Assembly (NCBI GenBank): GCA_028023455.1
Contig: JAQFVV010012400.1
Location: 12,097,748 to 12,161,747, forward strand
Origin: Epiperipatus broadwayi
Taxonomy: Eukaryota; Onychophora; Udeonychophora; Euonychophora; Peripatidae
Direction: 5' to 3'
DNA length: 64,000 nucleotides
The position numbers and the translations under genes were made by a program. Shown here piece after piece: positions 20,340-31,326 of this stretch. Position 1 is the first letter of the stretch. Each line of letters opens with the position of its first letter. A model generated the notes under the pieces. The model did not search any database, was not told the origin of the DNA, and worked only from the letters and a program-made list of their open reading frames with translations.

Positions 20340-20455
20340 TTTGAAATATTTCTTTATCTGAAAAATAACCCAAAACTCAGTCGGATTCAAACTCAGATCA
20401 TAGATATGGCAGATAATGTTGCTGCTGTATGATATAACCCATAATCTATTAATAA
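20340..20455 (-). repeat. tRNA-like SINE fragment
   Basis: The minus strand carries gagtttgaatccgactgag, close to a polymerase III B box (GGTTCGANNCC), about 50 bases after a weak A-box-like stretch (gggttatatcatacagc). There is no clear tail, so only a SINE-like call is justified. Confidence 0.35.
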
Positions 20456-20549
20456 TATTATGTGTTGCTTTTTATGTAGATTGTATATTTTTAAATTATC
20501 TTATCATCTATTATCTCCAAATGTACTTTGATATTCTGATAACTGGCTA

Positions 20550-20566
20550 TATTTTAAATTAACAGC
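20550..20566 (+). promoter_or_regulatory. Possible 3' splice site upstream of the 523-codon gene
   Basis: attttaaattaacag|ct ends with AG at 20564-20565 after a T-rich tract, 31 bases before the ATG at 20597. Such a site would fit a non-coding upstream exon joined to an uninterrupted coding exon. It is not proven. Confidence 0.4.
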
Positions 20567-20596
20567 TAAAAAAATTGTTGTAATTTATTTATTATA

Positions 20597-22168
20597 ATGG
20601 ATAAAAGTTTGGATAAAAACATTTTTGGAAAGGAATATTCTTTTGAATCTAAAACATTTACGAATGTAAGTGATGAAATCTTAACACTCCATAAAGATGG
20701 TAAGGAAATCAGAATGCAGTTAAACACTATGAGTTTTACAATAATGACCTTGAGGAATGAAATGTATTTAATGGAACAAAAAATTATGGAAATGAAAAAA
20801 TTTAAAATGGAGGAAATAATTTCTGCACTAAAACAACAAATTATCACAGAAATCAAACCTTGGCTTGAGAGAATTGACAAAGAGAAGAAAATATTAAACC
20901 AACAGTATAAAAATATGGAAGATAAATTCGAAGATTTAGAACATGTTAAACGTAATTTATACAAATGTGAGCAGGAGCCAGTATTGGCTAAAAATATTAA
21001 TTGCAAAAACTGCCACCTACTGGAACAGGAACAAATTTCATTTAAATTAGAATTATCAAATTATCAAAAAGATTTACAACATCAAAGAGAAATAGTTAAA
21101 TCGTTAGAAAGAAAATATTTTACAGAAGTCTTGGAATTAAAAAATTCTCTTGAGCAGTTGTCATTTGAAAAGGACCACAAAAAAGTCTGGTCGGAAATTG
21201 ATACTTTAAAAAATGAATTTGAAAATTTTCAAAAAGCAAATGATTGTAAGTTGATTGATTTTAAAAATATAATAGAGGATAAATTTCATAAAATAAATGA
21301 AATTCAGATCAAACAGTCTAATAATGCAATTAATTTTGAAAATAAAATAAATGAGGATTTTTTACAATTAAAAGCAGCATCTGTATTTCAGTGTTCAGAA
21401 ATTAAACCCAATCAAAAAACATTTGAATCCAGTAAAGATAATGTAATAAATAATTTACCAAGCATTCAATATCAAGAAAGAACCACAGGCAAACATTGTT
21501 CTGAGATTAAACTCAGTAAAGATGATAATGTGATAAATATTTTACCAAGCATTCAACATCAAGAAACAGCCATAAGCAAACATGTAGAAATGTTAACAGA
21601 TTATGGCAATCAAAAAACAGTCATAGAAATAAACAAACCAGAATTCCAAGTTTATAAACAAAAGACATCTGAACAAAATACATCAAAAGTATCCATAAAT
21701 AAGCCAAATCATGACAGTAATTTACCAAAACTTTTAGAAAACAAGCAACAAGAATTAACAGACAATGAAAAAAGCATAGCCAAAGATAGAATGATTAAAG
21801 AGAAAAGTCTGTCTGATTTCAAATTATCTAAAGAAGTGTTAATGATTGATGATCCAAATAATAGTGGTATTGAATCAGAAGCAGAGATACAGTCAAATAT
21901 AGGAGAAATTATCAGAAACTTGGAACAAATGAGTGCAGGTATGGGAAATATTGATGTAAAATTAGATGAAATAAATGACTTTCAGCTGTTTGAAAATGAT
22001 ACAGGAAATGATTCAACTTTAATAGATATCTCAAGTTTTAATGAATTATTGAATCAAATACAAGAAAAACATGTAGAATACCAACAAAAAACAGAAGCAT
22101 TTCAAAAGGAATTGCAAGCAATTAATAAAAAATTTCAGTTGGGCGGATTACTCAGAAATCTAAAGTGA
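20597..22168 (+). CDS. Uncharacterised coiled-coil protein, 523 residues, single coding exon
   Basis: An intact ATG-to-TGA frame in a region where all other long frames are broken, so it is very likely a real gene or a recent retrocopy. No enzyme motif, signal peptide or membrane segment is visible. The composition is Lys, Glu, Asn and Gln rich. Heptad-like coiled coil covers about residues 30-130 and 145-265. A CKNC pair sits near residue 135. A tandem duplication of about 30 residues (CSEIK...NVINNLPSIQ then CSEIK...NVINILPSIQ) lies near residues 267-330, followed by a low-complexity middle and a final helical stretch (SSFNELLNQIQEKHVEYQQK) near residue 480-500. Residues ~45-65 resemble the N-terminal segment of the 882-residue protein at 58094. 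A structural or cytoskeletal scaffold is a guess from coiled coil alone; I do not recognise the family. ATG preceded by AT-rich 5' sequence. Confidence 0.8.
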   Translation: MDKSLDKNIFGKEYSFESKTFTNVSDEILTLHKDGKEIRMQLNTMSFTIMTLRNEMYLMEQKIMEMKKFKMEEIISALKQQIITEIKPWLERIDKEKKILNQQYKNMEDKFEDLEHVKRNLYKCEQEPVLAKNINCKNCHLLEQEQISFKLELSNYQKDLQHQREIVKSLERKYFTEVLELKNSLEQLSFEKDHKKVWSEIDTLKNEFENFQKANDCKLIDFKNIIEDKFHKINEIQIKQSNNAINFENKINEDFLQLKAASVFQCSEIKPNQKTFESSKDNVINNLPSIQYQERTTGKHCSEIKLSKDDNVINILPSIQHQETAISKHVEMLTDYGNQKTVIEINKPEFQVYKQKTSEQNTSKVSINKPNHDSNLPKLLENKQQELTDNEKSIAKDRMIKEKSLSDFKLSKEVLMIDDPNNSGIESEAEIQSNIGEIIRNLEQMSAGMGNIDVKLDEINDFQLFENDTGNDSTLIDISSFNELLNQIQEKHVEYQQKTEAFQKELQAINKKFQLGGLLRNLK

Positions 22169-22205
22169 AAAGTAGGATTTCAAAGTGCATTATCTTAACA
22201 AAAAA

Positions 22206-22211
22206 ATTAAA
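22206..22211 (+). terminator. Candidate polyadenylation signal (ATTAAA)
   Basis: ATTAAA 38 bases after the stop of the 523-codon gene is the first signal-like hexamer. AATAAA hexamers also occur at 22582 and 22591, inside the fold-back element, and could be used instead. Confidence 0.3.
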
Positions 22212-22576
22212 GGGAGGGTATGGAATCAGGATCCAGAAATTATGACCTATGAATATTTTATATTTTTAGCCAAGATTCTTTTTAGTTTTTTAATATATGA
22301 TAACACTGGCACCAGGATTGTGTTAACCTATCTTATTGCATTGAAGATGTTACTATGATATATGTTTATATATATTGCCCTGTGCAGTGGGGAAATGGCA
22401 GATCCAAGAGCTAAACATTTTTAGATTGAAGTTTACCATCCCTGGTGCTTGAACATAACATCCCAGGCTATTAATTTAATTATTTTACTAAAAGAAATAT
22501 TTACAATCAAACACTATAAAATTAAAGTTAAAATCTTGCAGCTTTTGCAAAAGTGGTAATGTTAAGTTATATATAT

Positions 22577-22799
22577 ATTATAATAAAAATAATAAATTTA
22601 ACGGTAACAAACAATTATAAACAATCCTTAAATCCGCAGAAGTACTTTTGGTTAATTTCTTAAACCTGTCTCTACTGCCATTAAATTTTTAAAAAATTCA
22701 GTTGAGGTAGGTTTAAGGAATTAACCGAAAGTACTTCTGCAGATTTAAGGATTGTTTATAATAGATTGTTACCATTAAATTTATTATTTTTATTATAAT
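22577..22799. mobile_element. Fold-back MITE with ~100-bp inverted arms
   Basis: The left arm (22577-about 22680) and right arm (about 22695-22799) are inverted copies with few mismatches. Both include attataataaaaataataaa at the tips and aatccttaaatc(c/t)gcagaagt internally, leaving a tiny loop. It is non-coding, 223 bp in total. Flanking duplications could not be defined because the flanks are AT runs. Confidence 0.85.
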
Positions 22800-24275
22800 T
22801 ACAATTTTGTCTTAATTAACTGACATTTTATTTATATTATATATATAATTGAATGAAACTGTGATATTTTGTTGAACATTTCACACATGAATTGCATAGA
22901 TTACTAACATACTTTCTAAACATTTTCATTGTAATAGATTTTTATTTCTTCATGTTATAACATTTTTTTTGTACATTATTATTAATCAACAAGGCTTTCA
23001 TGATGCTTTTAGCATATGCCATGTCCATTACAGGCCAGATAAACCTTGGAATTTTTTATTATTATAAACAGACTGAATATTTTGTTTTGAGATATTTAAC
23101 TTAAAATCAATTCACTTATCCAGCCAATATTACTTGGTCATTGGGTATCTAATCTTTAGTAGCTAAAAAATATAGATCCTATATTAATTTGATTGGTTAC
23201 TGTACTGATTAAAAATATACAAAATAACACATTAATAGTTGGAGTAGTTGTCATACTACTACAGGCAATAGGTTCATGACTTACCTAAAATATTGATTGA
23301 ATATATAAATAACTTTACTTTGTGACTTCAAAAACATTTTGATATTTTAATATTTGTTATTTTAAATAATGACTGCTGATGATGATATCCAAAATATAAC
23401 ATTTTTTAATTAAAAGCAAAAAGATATCTAATTAAGTAACCTTATATAATTTTTCATTATGTGACTTTGTTTAATAACTATGTATTTTGAAAATAATATT
23501 TATTTTTTAATTTTAAAAAAGGCTATTCATTTAATTGTACATACATATGAATTTTTTTGTAGAAAACTATTAAAGACAGAAATAACAACAAAAAATATAT
23601 ATTGTAGTATACACATTTTTTCATTTGTCATTTTTCTATAGTTTATAAATTGCTAAATAAAGAAAACAATTCAGGATTATAATATGTTTAATAAAAATAT
23701 GTGAGAAAACTCAGAGAAGGCTTTTATTAGTGTTGTTACATCAATATCTATATATGGTCAGTTGTTTTTCTTGAAGACTAATGGATGCATTAGTATAAAC
23801 CGTATATTATGATACAAAGGCTTTTGGAAAAAATAATACTATCTCTTTGAATTTAAATGGGCTGCCCGTGCTTTTGTATTATATGGGAATGGATTGTCAA
23901 TAAGTTTGTATAGTTAGGGAAATTGTTAGAAAAGAATCTATGTATTCATACTCAAAACAATGACAATTATATTATAGAGGAGTCAGTATATAGAAATCAA
24001 CATTATATAAGCACTTGGAAAATATTGTTAGATAGATAGATGGTTATAATACATTCTAATCAAACATATTATTAGGGAATTTAAGGCACATTTGTTAGAA
24101 GCAACTGCTTCTGTTGCTAAATTTTAACAGCTATTAAGTACAAAAATAGCTAATTTTTCTTTATTAAAAATAATTAAATTTTTTGACAATAATTGTATTA
24201 TTAGTGATTTGATTGATAGATATTGTAATAGCTTGAAGATCCACAGGTGCAGTTGAGATCATTCACCAGAGGGCA
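22800..24275. other. AT-rich non-coding stretch
   Basis: No coding region, RNA gene or recognisable element. Very low CpG. Confidence 0.5.
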
Positions 24276-24279
24276 CTAG

Positions 24280-24970
24280 ACTAAGATATCAATTTGGAGA
24301 TAAGTATAATACCTAATAAGACCAGTAGCAACTTGAAGTTTCATATATTTATTTATATAAGAATTTTGAAAAGAAACTTCAACCACATTTTCTACAAAAA
24401 TATCTATCTTTACTAGTAACTCCCTCTCTCTCTCTCTTGATATATATATATATCTTTCCCCTAAATTTGGGAGAACCCTGAGGCTCTTTTTATATCTCTA
24501 TAATTAGGTGGATTGCCTCCATTTTTTTTTTTACTCATAATAACAAGAGAATAAATGATTTCTATAAAAATGAATTGAAAAGCTTCTAATTGCAAAATAA
24601 ATAAATTAACATCTTATTACAAAGTAATAATAATTCAAATCTGACAATAAAATTCATTAACTATTGAGGTTCTGTTGTTACAATCAGAGTTTAGATAATA
24701 TAGCAACAAAAACAACATAACTTGGTGAACCCACAAGCATATGACATATCCCTGCAACTTATCATGGACCATATAACAATATCTATCAATAATTAGTCAC
24801 ATCAGATATGTTTATAAGACTTAATAATTCAATATAATTATAGTCGACAAAGCAACATGGATTCTGACCATGTAACTCTACAATAATCACACACACATAT
24901 ATATATTGGCATTGCCTTTATTCATCATCTAAAAAAATACTTAAGTAATTATGAACAAATATTAATAACA
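24280..24970 (+). repeat. Dispersed repeat R1, copy 1
   Basis: Matches 29960-30655 in the same orientation over several blocks: acttattacaaagtaata, ttattgaggttctgtt, ggtgaacccaca, ctctacaataatcacac. There are many mismatches, so both copies are old. It is non-coding and the class is unknown. Contains a (TC)n/(TA)n microsatellite near 24421-24455. Confidence 0.65.
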
Positions 24971-25950
24971 ATCTAAAAATTATCATCAAAATATGTAACA
25001 GGCAGAAATGAGCATTATATAATTAAAGGTATACTTAGACAAACTCTAAATAGCTTCTTTGCAAAATATCAACATATAAAAAAATCTATACTGTGTGAGA
25101 CACAAAATCTGATTCAAAACTTTTAATTTATAAATTCAAATCCATTCTCTGTTAAACAGTACTATGCACACATGCCTTCTTATTTGCTTCAACATGTTAC
25201 CAACAAAACCTATAATTCCCCTTATATTATTTGGATACTAACACAATACTCTCAATATTTAATAAACATAAAGTTATTATTGACTATTGAATGCAACTCT
25301 TCATTTTATGCATTCACATATAATTTGTTTTAAATTCTTTCATAAAAACTATCTAAATACCTAATCTCAGTAATTCTAATTATTATAATGTATGCCATTA
25401 ATTGTATGCATTCTACTAAAAATATTATACATACCACATAAATTCTAGTATTTACTTTAAACTTGAAAATGAGCAATCTATAAGCCAAACTAACTTACCT
25501 AATATTTAATCATTACAAAAAAGATAATTACATGCAAAGTTTAGTCAGTTCACCATCTCATTTTAAAACATAATAATTACTAGATTGCAATTAAATATTT
25601 TATTAATTATATTAATAATTATAAATTCAAGCATATCAATGAAAATACTCATTAATTCTTTCATGATATTGGAATGTACAAATTATAAATACAAGACAAA
25701 GCAATATGTATATATATATATATATTGAGTCTTTAGGTGTACCAAAAAAGTTCATCTGAAATTTATGCAGAATTCAAAAATTTATAAATTCAAAATTCAT
25801 TTAATATAATTATCTAATATAGAAGATAAGTCTGGCAATCCATGTTTATGATTTAATATGTGAGTTCTCGTGGTAATTCGTAATTATACATTAATAATTT
25901 CCTTTTATTTCAGAGCTGTATGTACATAAATAAGTTATTATTTATATATA
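24971..25950. other. AT-rich non-coding stretch
   Basis: Nothing recognisable beyond an (AT)n run near 25707-25726. Confidence 0.45.
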
Positions 25951-26045
25951 TAAACAATGAGGATTGCCAATTCCTCAACAAGCTCTTTCCTCTGGCTAAG
26001 CATTTATCACAGTTTGTTGAGGAATTGACAATCCTCATAGTTTAT
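25951..26045. repeat. 95-bp hairpin / mini fold-back
   Basis: taaacaatgaggattgccaa at 25951 recurs as its complement ending at 26045 (attgacaatcctcatagttta). Arms of about 33 bases share one or two mismatches around a ~29-base loop. It could be a small MITE or a structured RNA; there is no other clue. Confidence 0.75.
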
Positions 26046-26394
26046 AACTTACAAACTTAAGAGAATAGGGTCATGTGATCTATGACTCTTATTTTGACTA
26101 TATATATATATATATAAAGGATTCTTGGTTTATATGTAGCTTTTGTTATTGGTGCAGGCAATACAGCTGTATTTAAGACAAAGCTAAGGTTTCAGAAAAT
26201 TTTAAAGATTTTCTTTTTTTTCACAATCAATACTCAAAGAGGTAATAGATAACTTATGGTTTAGTACTCAAGGTCATTATTTCTGAAGTTGATTCTGCCT
26301 AGGGCAAAATTAAACCAGATTAGCCATGCATTTAAAAGTTTCCTGATTTTGAGATTTATTTCTGAAACACAAAAACTGACTTATTTAGTCAGAT

Positions 26395-27295
26395 AGTTTA
26401 TATAAATCAATATTTATTTATTTATACAGCACAGAATCTGTAAGTATGAAGAAGGAAATCAACTTTCACATGGGTGCTGTTTAATTTGAATATATGAATT
26501 TACTTGCACTTAGCAGTAAGCAAAAAGGTTTTAAAAAACAAGTCAATTACTTATTTTTAGCCAACTCTTACTGATGATACTTGTTTTTATTGTATGCCTA
26601 ATATTTCAACTGACAAATGAATTGTACAAACTTGATTCATATATTATAAGAGAAAGTTTCTCATTTTTAATTACCTGTAATTTTAAGTGCGTATTAATTT
26701 AGAATAATTTGTCAGTTAAAATATCAGACATACAATAGAATAAAGTCATGAATTAAGCATGGTAAGTAAGAATTGGCATGTATAGAGAGATAAGCTCTAA
26801 AGACTTTGTGCTTTTAAAATTTTATTTAAGAGTGAGTGTGCATAAATTCATACATTCAAAATTAAATAGTCCATGTGTGAAGGTTGATTTCCTTCTGAAT
26901 ATTTATAGACAGATACTGTGCTGTATAAATAAATAACTATCGATTTATATATATTCTAAATTAATATATGCTTAAAATTGCAAGTAATTAAAAATGAGAA
27001 ACTTTCTTCTGAAATATATTAATTAAGTTTGTACAATTTGTTTGTCAGTCAAACGTATTATAGAATCAAGCAATTTGTTTGTCAGTCAAACATATTATAG
27101 AATCAAGCCTTGAATTAAGCATGCTAAGTAAAGTTGGCTTATATATTGATAAGCTCTAAGGACAAGTGATTCACTTGTTCTTTTAAAACTTCTTATGGAT
27201 CATGCACATAAATTCATACATTCAAAATTAAAATGTGAAAATTGATTTCCTTCTGAATACTTCTAGATAGTTTATACTAAATTTTATCTGAAAAA
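26395..27295. repeat. Three-copy repeat cluster, one inverted and two direct
   Basis: A ~270-bp unit appears inverted at about 26400-26690, then directly at about 26700-26950 and 27010-27290. Shared blocks include cataaattcatacattcaaaa, ggttgatttccttctgaata and agataagctctaa. A 37-bp tandem duplication sits at 27034-27107 (caatttgtttgtcagtcaaa). It is non-coding. The inverted pair could form a long hairpin. Confidence 0.8.
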
Positions 27296-28270
27296 AAAAA
27301 ATTAATTTCTGCTGATCCAGACACAAAACATATATTAATTTTCTTAAAATCATTCTAATAATTAAAAATAAATGTAACAAAAATATTTCTGATAAATTAA
27401 CAATGGCCTAGTATTGGAGACAATACAAACAGCAAATTTGGTTACAAATTATACAAGATCGCTCTCAGGTCCAAATGCTTCAGATTGGCACATACATATA
27501 GCTTGAGTGAAAAAGATAGGATGGATCCATTCTATCTTTTAAAAACACTTTATCTTGTGCTTGGAAAGGAGAGTATTCATTTTAAATAGTGTTCCATTTG
27601 TAAAGCATATGTGCCGTAGTTTAAGCTACATTATTATTTATAACATAACAAGATTGTAAATGTATCAAAATCCATTTTTCTAAAAACATAATATAAACCA
27701 ACAAATACAACAAAGTTTATTACGAATTTTCTGAATTTAATTAATATTGAAATTAACTGCATCCCACATTTAATTTTAGTTTTATTCTAGATGATGTCAA
27801 TCTATATTTCAAATTTGTTTTAATCTAATTTAAATTTCAAGAAACTTTTATCTTTCTTTTATTAAAACGTTTAAACTTGTCAATTCTATAAAAAAAAAAA
27901 AAACTTATGAAATAATTTTAAAAATCCCTCTTTTAAAAGTAAAAGTTGAAAAAAAATATATAAAATTTTATGTATATATGTTCAAATTTGATTGCAATGT
28001 TTAAATTTCTATTTTATAGAACATTTAACTGTTCTTACATTTAATTTAATCTATGATATAGTGAAATAGTCCCCTCCCTTACTGACTACATGAAATATCT
28101 ATTTCATATTTTCAATAATCAAGTAGATTTTTTTTTCTTTTCTAATTTTTTTTAAACAAAATATTAGTATTCTATTATCAGTCATTTTAGTGTTCCCTAG
28201 TCATATTATTCAGGGTCTATTAGGCAAAATCAACAACACAGTCACATATGGCTTAAGTGAACCGTGATTT
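27296..28270. other. AT-rich non-coding stretch
   Basis: Mostly long A and T runs; no gene or repeat recognised. Confidence 0.45.
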
Positions 28271-28272
28271 AC

Positions 28273-29790
28273 TTAGGTTTTATAAATTTCTGATATTCTT
28301 AGTTGATAGTGCAGAATTCTGACTGTTTTTCCTCTACCATGCTTTACTATCTTTTTATATCTTGCACTTGGGTGTTGTACAGGTTTGATGCATCCATATA
28401 ATATAAATCGTTTTATGAGATTTAAACTTTTACCAAGTTTTTTTATTTGTTCTCTTTTCCCATCTCTATAATCATTATCATATTGAACCTGATTATGAGT
28501 GGCAAAAATGTTGACTATTTTTTTCTTAGTTCTAAATTTCAACAAGCTTTTCTTGTTAACAATACCCTTAAGATCCTCAATTTTCCTTATATATTCTTCA
28601 TCAGGCATTTCTTTGACATGCTAGGGGCAGACTTCATCTTTTAAATTAATTTCTTTACTTTAGCTTCTTTAGATAATCATTTGTGATGTCTACATTAACA
28701 TTTACACTGACAATACATATATTCAGTCCACCATCAGCAATTTTTATATTACTTTTTACTTTTAACTTGTGCCATTTCCCTTTATTTATATCTTTATCCA
28801 AACAATCATTTAATACAAAATGATTACCATTATTTTTTATGTATGATAAACATCTGAATTACATTCATCCATAACTTCTTTTAATTTTTCCTCTTTAGGT
28901 TCTCAAATTTTATTCTCATCATTAGTACCATCTTTATTTTCATCTACAAAATTCAACACCCTATCAGTTTTATAATCTATCTTATTTTTTAAAATGTTTT
29001 CTATATTATATGTAGTTTCCTGGTGTTTTCTACTATAGTATCATTACACATAATTACCTTTTCCAAGTCATTTATTTTAGGCACTTCAACTAAATGTAGA
29101 CTCATTTGTTTCTTTCACTATATTTTGTTCAGAATGTAACACTCCTATTATATTTGTATTATCTCCAACACTTTCAATATCTGTCATATTCTTATTACTT
29201 TATCTAAGCTTATCTATGGTATCCACATCAGTCTTAGAAACTTCATCACTACTCACTTCCACAAACTCTAGTTTTCTTCATTCATCTTTTTCAAAAATTC
29301 TTTGTCTCTTCTCCATTTTTTATTTTCCACCACTTTTTACTAATATTTCTCTGGTTATTTTCTGATGACCCTTTGCAATTTTTTGCTAATTCTGCCACGT
29401 TTTTGATGAATCCTTTCGATTTTTTAATAATTTCCAAATCAACTCTGCAGTAAATGATTGTTCTTTTCTCTTGAGCCTCCTCCCTCTTTGACTTTATCTT
29501 TTCTTATTACAATATTATATTATTTAAACATGATTTCAGGACTTTTAATGACACATTTTCCAGCTCTGGTTTGTATAATTTTGCTGATTTAATACATCCT
29601 CTAGACTCATTCTTCTCTATTTGCTTCATAATTTTTTGTCATATGCTTCAATGATTATCATTAATATTATTCCTTCCTAGAATGATCTCTAATCTTCGTA
29701 GAATGTTTCAGCTCTTCTACCAGCATCTAAAACATCTAATATACATTCCCCCTTCAAAATGTAAATGTTCTCTTAGGATTAGTGTAATTG
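28273..29790 (-). pseudogene. Degenerate unidentified ORF, possibly transposon-derived
   Basis: 28273-28608 (minus) is open for 111 residues: Lys-rich with a tail KHGRGKTVRILHYQLRISEI. Upstream to about 29790 the minus strand keeps a protein-like Lys/Glu/Asp-rich composition in changing frames, interrupted by stops (fragments such as LEFVEVSSDEVSKTDVDTID and, near the start, LHFEGGMYIRCFRCW). That suggests a decayed protein of 400-500 residues. I do not recognise it; a LINE ORF1-like or other transposon protein is possible. Confidence 0.4.
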
Positions 29791-29959
29791 TAGCTTACTT
29801 TAAATAGCTAAAATTTCTACTATTATCTTTAAAGATGAGTTTTTAAGTCAAGCCCAATATTAAATGCCAAATTTATTTTTAATTACTATGTAATGTTCAG
29901 TTTGAGGATGCACTGCTGTAGCCAAGATTATTCATTAGGGGAACCACTACCTTCCAAAC

Positions 29960-30655
29960 CTAGACCCAAATATATTAAGTTGGAGATGAGAAGTATGATG
30001 ACTAATAATACTATCAATGTAAAATTGCACATACTTATTTATATAAAAAGTTTGAAGTTACATGGGAAGATTCAATCACACTTTATACAAAATCCTCAAT
30101 TATCACTGGCAACCTTATATCTATATTTTCCCCAAATCTGGGAAAAGTCTATATACTTGTTAAATCTCGACAATCAGATAACCCCCACTCCCTCCACTTT
30201 TCCTTTATATTTGGAATTAAAATTAGTTGACAAAATGAACTTCGACTGCAATGTAAATAAATGAACATTTTATTACAAATTAATAATTCAAATCCAGAAT
30301 CTAACATTACATTCATTAGTTATTGAGGTTCAGTTATTAAAATCAGAGTTTGATATCAATATGCAATAAAATCAGAAGCACAATGTGGTGAACCCACACA
30401 CATATAACATACCTTTGCAGCTTCATAGATCACATACCAATATCTGTCAATAACCAATTGGTTTTACTTATAAATATCATGCAAGATGTATATACATAAG
30501 ATCATTCCATAATTCAATATATTGTTTTTAGTATGTTAAACCAACATAGATTTCTGATCATATAGCTCTACAATAATCACACAATAATGACTCTTGTTTT
30601 TATCCATCGTCTCAAGAAATATTTAATTAAATAACAACACATATCAATAACAACA
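29960..30655 (+). repeat. Dispersed repeat R1, copy 2
   Basis: Same blocks as 24280-24970. It ends where an RTE fragment starts at about 30656, so the two may be nested or simply adjacent. Confidence 0.65.
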
Positions 30656-31110
30656 TAAAAAGTTTTGGAGACAGAGAGCCACTCTGACATATACTTTTTC
30701 AGTGTTAATCTTCCTAATATCATTATGTAATCTAATTACTCCTATTGTATTATGATAAATATTCTTCAAAATATGAAATATCCTGGTTTATATCTTGATG
30801 ATCCAAAGCTTTAATCATTAAAGAAATGCTTATAGAGTCAAATACCATTTCATAATCTACATATCCAAACAAATGGCACCTCATATTCATTGGTCCTTTC
30901 TATAATTTCTCTTAATAATTGGATGTAATCTTTCATGCTAAAACCATTTTTAAATCCAGCTTGTTTTTTTGGTTGGTTAAAATCCTAAATTCACTGTAGA
31001 TAAGTTGTAATTATCTTGGTAAAAACTTTGTATAGAACTGATAAAACACTAATAGGTCTGGAATATCTAATATCTTTTTTACACACACTAAATCTTTTTT
31101 AATTAACATG
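30656..31110 (-). mobile_element. RTE-type LINE fragment (RT domain)
   Basis: Nearly parallel to 42955-43400 in the longer RTE copy: ttaatcttcctaatatcatta, tcaaatacc...cataatctacatatccaaa and aaccatttttaaatccagctt. On the minus strand it corresponds to the RT palm (YVDYEMVFDSI-like) region. About 450 bp, both ends truncated, no open frame. Confidence 0.8.
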
Positions 31111-31326
31111 CTTAAAGAAATAACTCATCCTAGAGATCATTGGCTTTAACTCATACCTACTTTAAAATCATTATTTTGATCTGGATAATTTGTTTTGCAC
31201 ATATGAAAGAACTTTTAAATAGTTATGAAACCCGTTTTATTTTTTCCCTTCTCTCTCTACATATATACATAATAACAAATACCTACTATATTTATATAAT
31301 TGAATAATTCTTTAGTATCCATTGAG

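Noticed and set aside
20566-21006. 146-codon minus-strand frame over the 523-codon gene
   Set aside because: Hydrophobic, Ile/Ser/Leu-rich translation is the usual antisense of a Lys/Glu/Asn-rich coiled coil.
29893-30264. 123-codon plus-strand frame
   Set aside because: Falls in repeat R1 and has no counterpart in the other copy.
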